A stretch of DNA of 64,000 nucleotides from CAVOAK01 sp965217615. GTDB taxonomy: Bacteria; Pseudomonadota; Alphaproteobacteria; UBA8366; CAVOAK01. A program made the position numbers and the translations under genes. Positions 63,385-64,000 of the stretch are shown here, piece after piece. Every line of letters starts with the position of its first letter. Within the stretch, counting starts at the first letter, position 1. The DNA lies in contig CBDCIT010000030.1 in the NCBI GenBank assembly GCA_965217615.1, positions 124,001 through 188,000 of the forward strand, written 5' to 3'. Below the pieces are notes generated by a model that was given only the letters and a program-made list of their open reading frames with translations, was not told the DNA's origin and did no database searches.

Positions 63385-64000
63385 TCCCGACGTTGAATGC
63401 TGGAGAAACTCTAGCCCCGACGTTGCTGAGTTTGGCGGTCGCCCGCGACGCCGGCCTGATCAAATCGACCATCATAAGCGACGGCGGATCGACGGACCGG
63501 ACCGTCGAGGTCGCGAAGGCATGGGGTGCACAGGTCGAAGGAAGTGAAACGGGCCGCGGCCAGCAGCTCGCGGTCGGTGCGGCGGTTGCCGAGTCCCCGT
63601 GGATCCTGTTCCTCCACGCGGACACTAGGTTGACGTCGGGCTGGGAACAGGCCGCGCGCACCTTCATGACAATGGGGAACTCGCTAGACAAAGCTGCCGT
63701 CTTTTCGTTCGCACTCGACGACACGTCCTTCGCGGCGCGCGGTCTGGAACGGCTCGTAAGATGGCGTTGCCAGCTGGCGGCCCTCCCCTATGGAGATCAG
63801 GGATTGCTCATCTCCCGGAGCCTGTACAACGCCCTCGGCGGTTATCGCTCTATCCCGCTGATGGAGGATGTAGACATCGTGCGCCGCATCGGTCGCCATC
63901 GGCTCGTCGTGCTCACCGCGAAAGCGTCGACTTCAGCGGATCGCTATAGACGGGACGGTTACGTCCTCCGGGGGGTCAGGAACCTGTTCTGCCTAGCGCT
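63354..64000 (+). CDS. TIGR04283-type glycosyltransferase, runs off the window
   Basis: This GT2-family (GT-A) glycosyltransferase reads IDVVIPTLNAGETLAPTLL, SDGGSTDRTVEVAKAWGAQV, RGQQLAVGAAVAESPWILFL, HADTRLTSGWEQAA and YGDQGLLISRSLYNALGGYR, then PLMEDVDIVRRI. GTG 63354 after an in-frame stop at 63348-63350 is the likely start, overlapping the amidotransferase by 31 bases. TIGR04283 members are linked to arsenosugar or related glycolipid synthesis; that link is family knowledge only. The gene continues past 64000. Confidence 0.8.
   Translation, partial: MCDALEIDVVIPTLNAGETLAPTLLSLAVARDAGLIKSTIISDGGSTDRTVEVAKAWGAQVEGSETGRGQQLAVGAAVAESPWILFLHADTRLTSGWEQAARTFMTMGNSLDKAAVFSFALDDTSFAARGLERLVRWRCQLAALPYGDQGLLISRSLYNALGGYRSIPLMEDVDIVRRIGRHRLVVLTAKASTSADRYRRDGYVLRGVRNLFCLA

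Overview
The window is GC-rich chromosomal DNA that looks alphaproteobacterial, probably Rhodospirillales-like. The evidence is a chvI-chvG-rapZ gene order, a Slam/TbpB-type outer-membrane system, Rhizobium-type plasmid genes and many IS families. It is a mosaic of conserved housekeeping blocks and heavily rearranged accessory DNA.

Region 1 (1-11974) is a decayed plasmid or integrative-element module. It holds an IS110 end, small plasmid-type proteins, a zinc-ribbon protein, ssb with a terminator, a DUF2493 (SLOG-fold) protein, a MobF/TrwC relaxase-helicase and an 822-residue three-module partner that overlaps the relaxase stop. At least three genes here carry apparent single-base frameshifts.

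Region 2 (12057-25364) is the most unusual part. Two diverged copies of a surface-lipoprotein cassette point outward from a centre with two tyrosine integrases. Each cassette is a lipoprotein with a repeat-built stalk and a TbpB-like barrel, then a conserved terminator, then a Slam/DUF560 outer-membrane protein. Fragments of a further barrel lipoprotein lie at both outer edges, each next to an IS21-type end. A DUF3187 pseudogene sits in the left arm. Slam proteins move such lipoproteins to the cell surface, so the locus is probably a variable surface-antigen or ligand-capture system.

Region 3 (25365-30468) is an intact IS21 element followed by a group IIC intron inserted antisense to a response-regulator gene. 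A fold-back copy of the intron 5' end lies at 12202-12536 and a third scrap at 62452-62493.

Region 4 (30629-49669) is mostly ordinary genes. It has two thiol-dioxygenase-like cupins (one fused to a double rhodanese), two EamA transporters, small unknown genes, tRNA-Arg(CCG), an alpha/beta hydrolase whose upstream region was taken by an IS427-type element, polA, an Ldh-family dehydrogenase, a GST, an Asp/Glu racemase-like protein, an amino-acid binding protein with a frameshifted signal peptide, a three-gene cobalt-type nitrile hydratase/thiocyanate hydrolase set, an IS5 copy, a lipoprotein and a SCO protein.

Region 5 (49959-62493) starts with chvI-chvG and a rapZ cut by an IS903-type element. 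That element carries a nested IS3. A second IS903 copy cuts a ba3-type cytochrome oxidase subunit I, which is followed by SCO and a membrane protein. A methyltransferase, a TPR pseudogene, a second exact-length IS3 copy, an older IS3 relic and the intron scrap follow.

Region 6 (62650-64000) holds a glutamine amidotransferase-like gene overlapping a TIGR04283-type glycosyltransferase that runs off the window. All calls are from reading the sequence; no database search was run.
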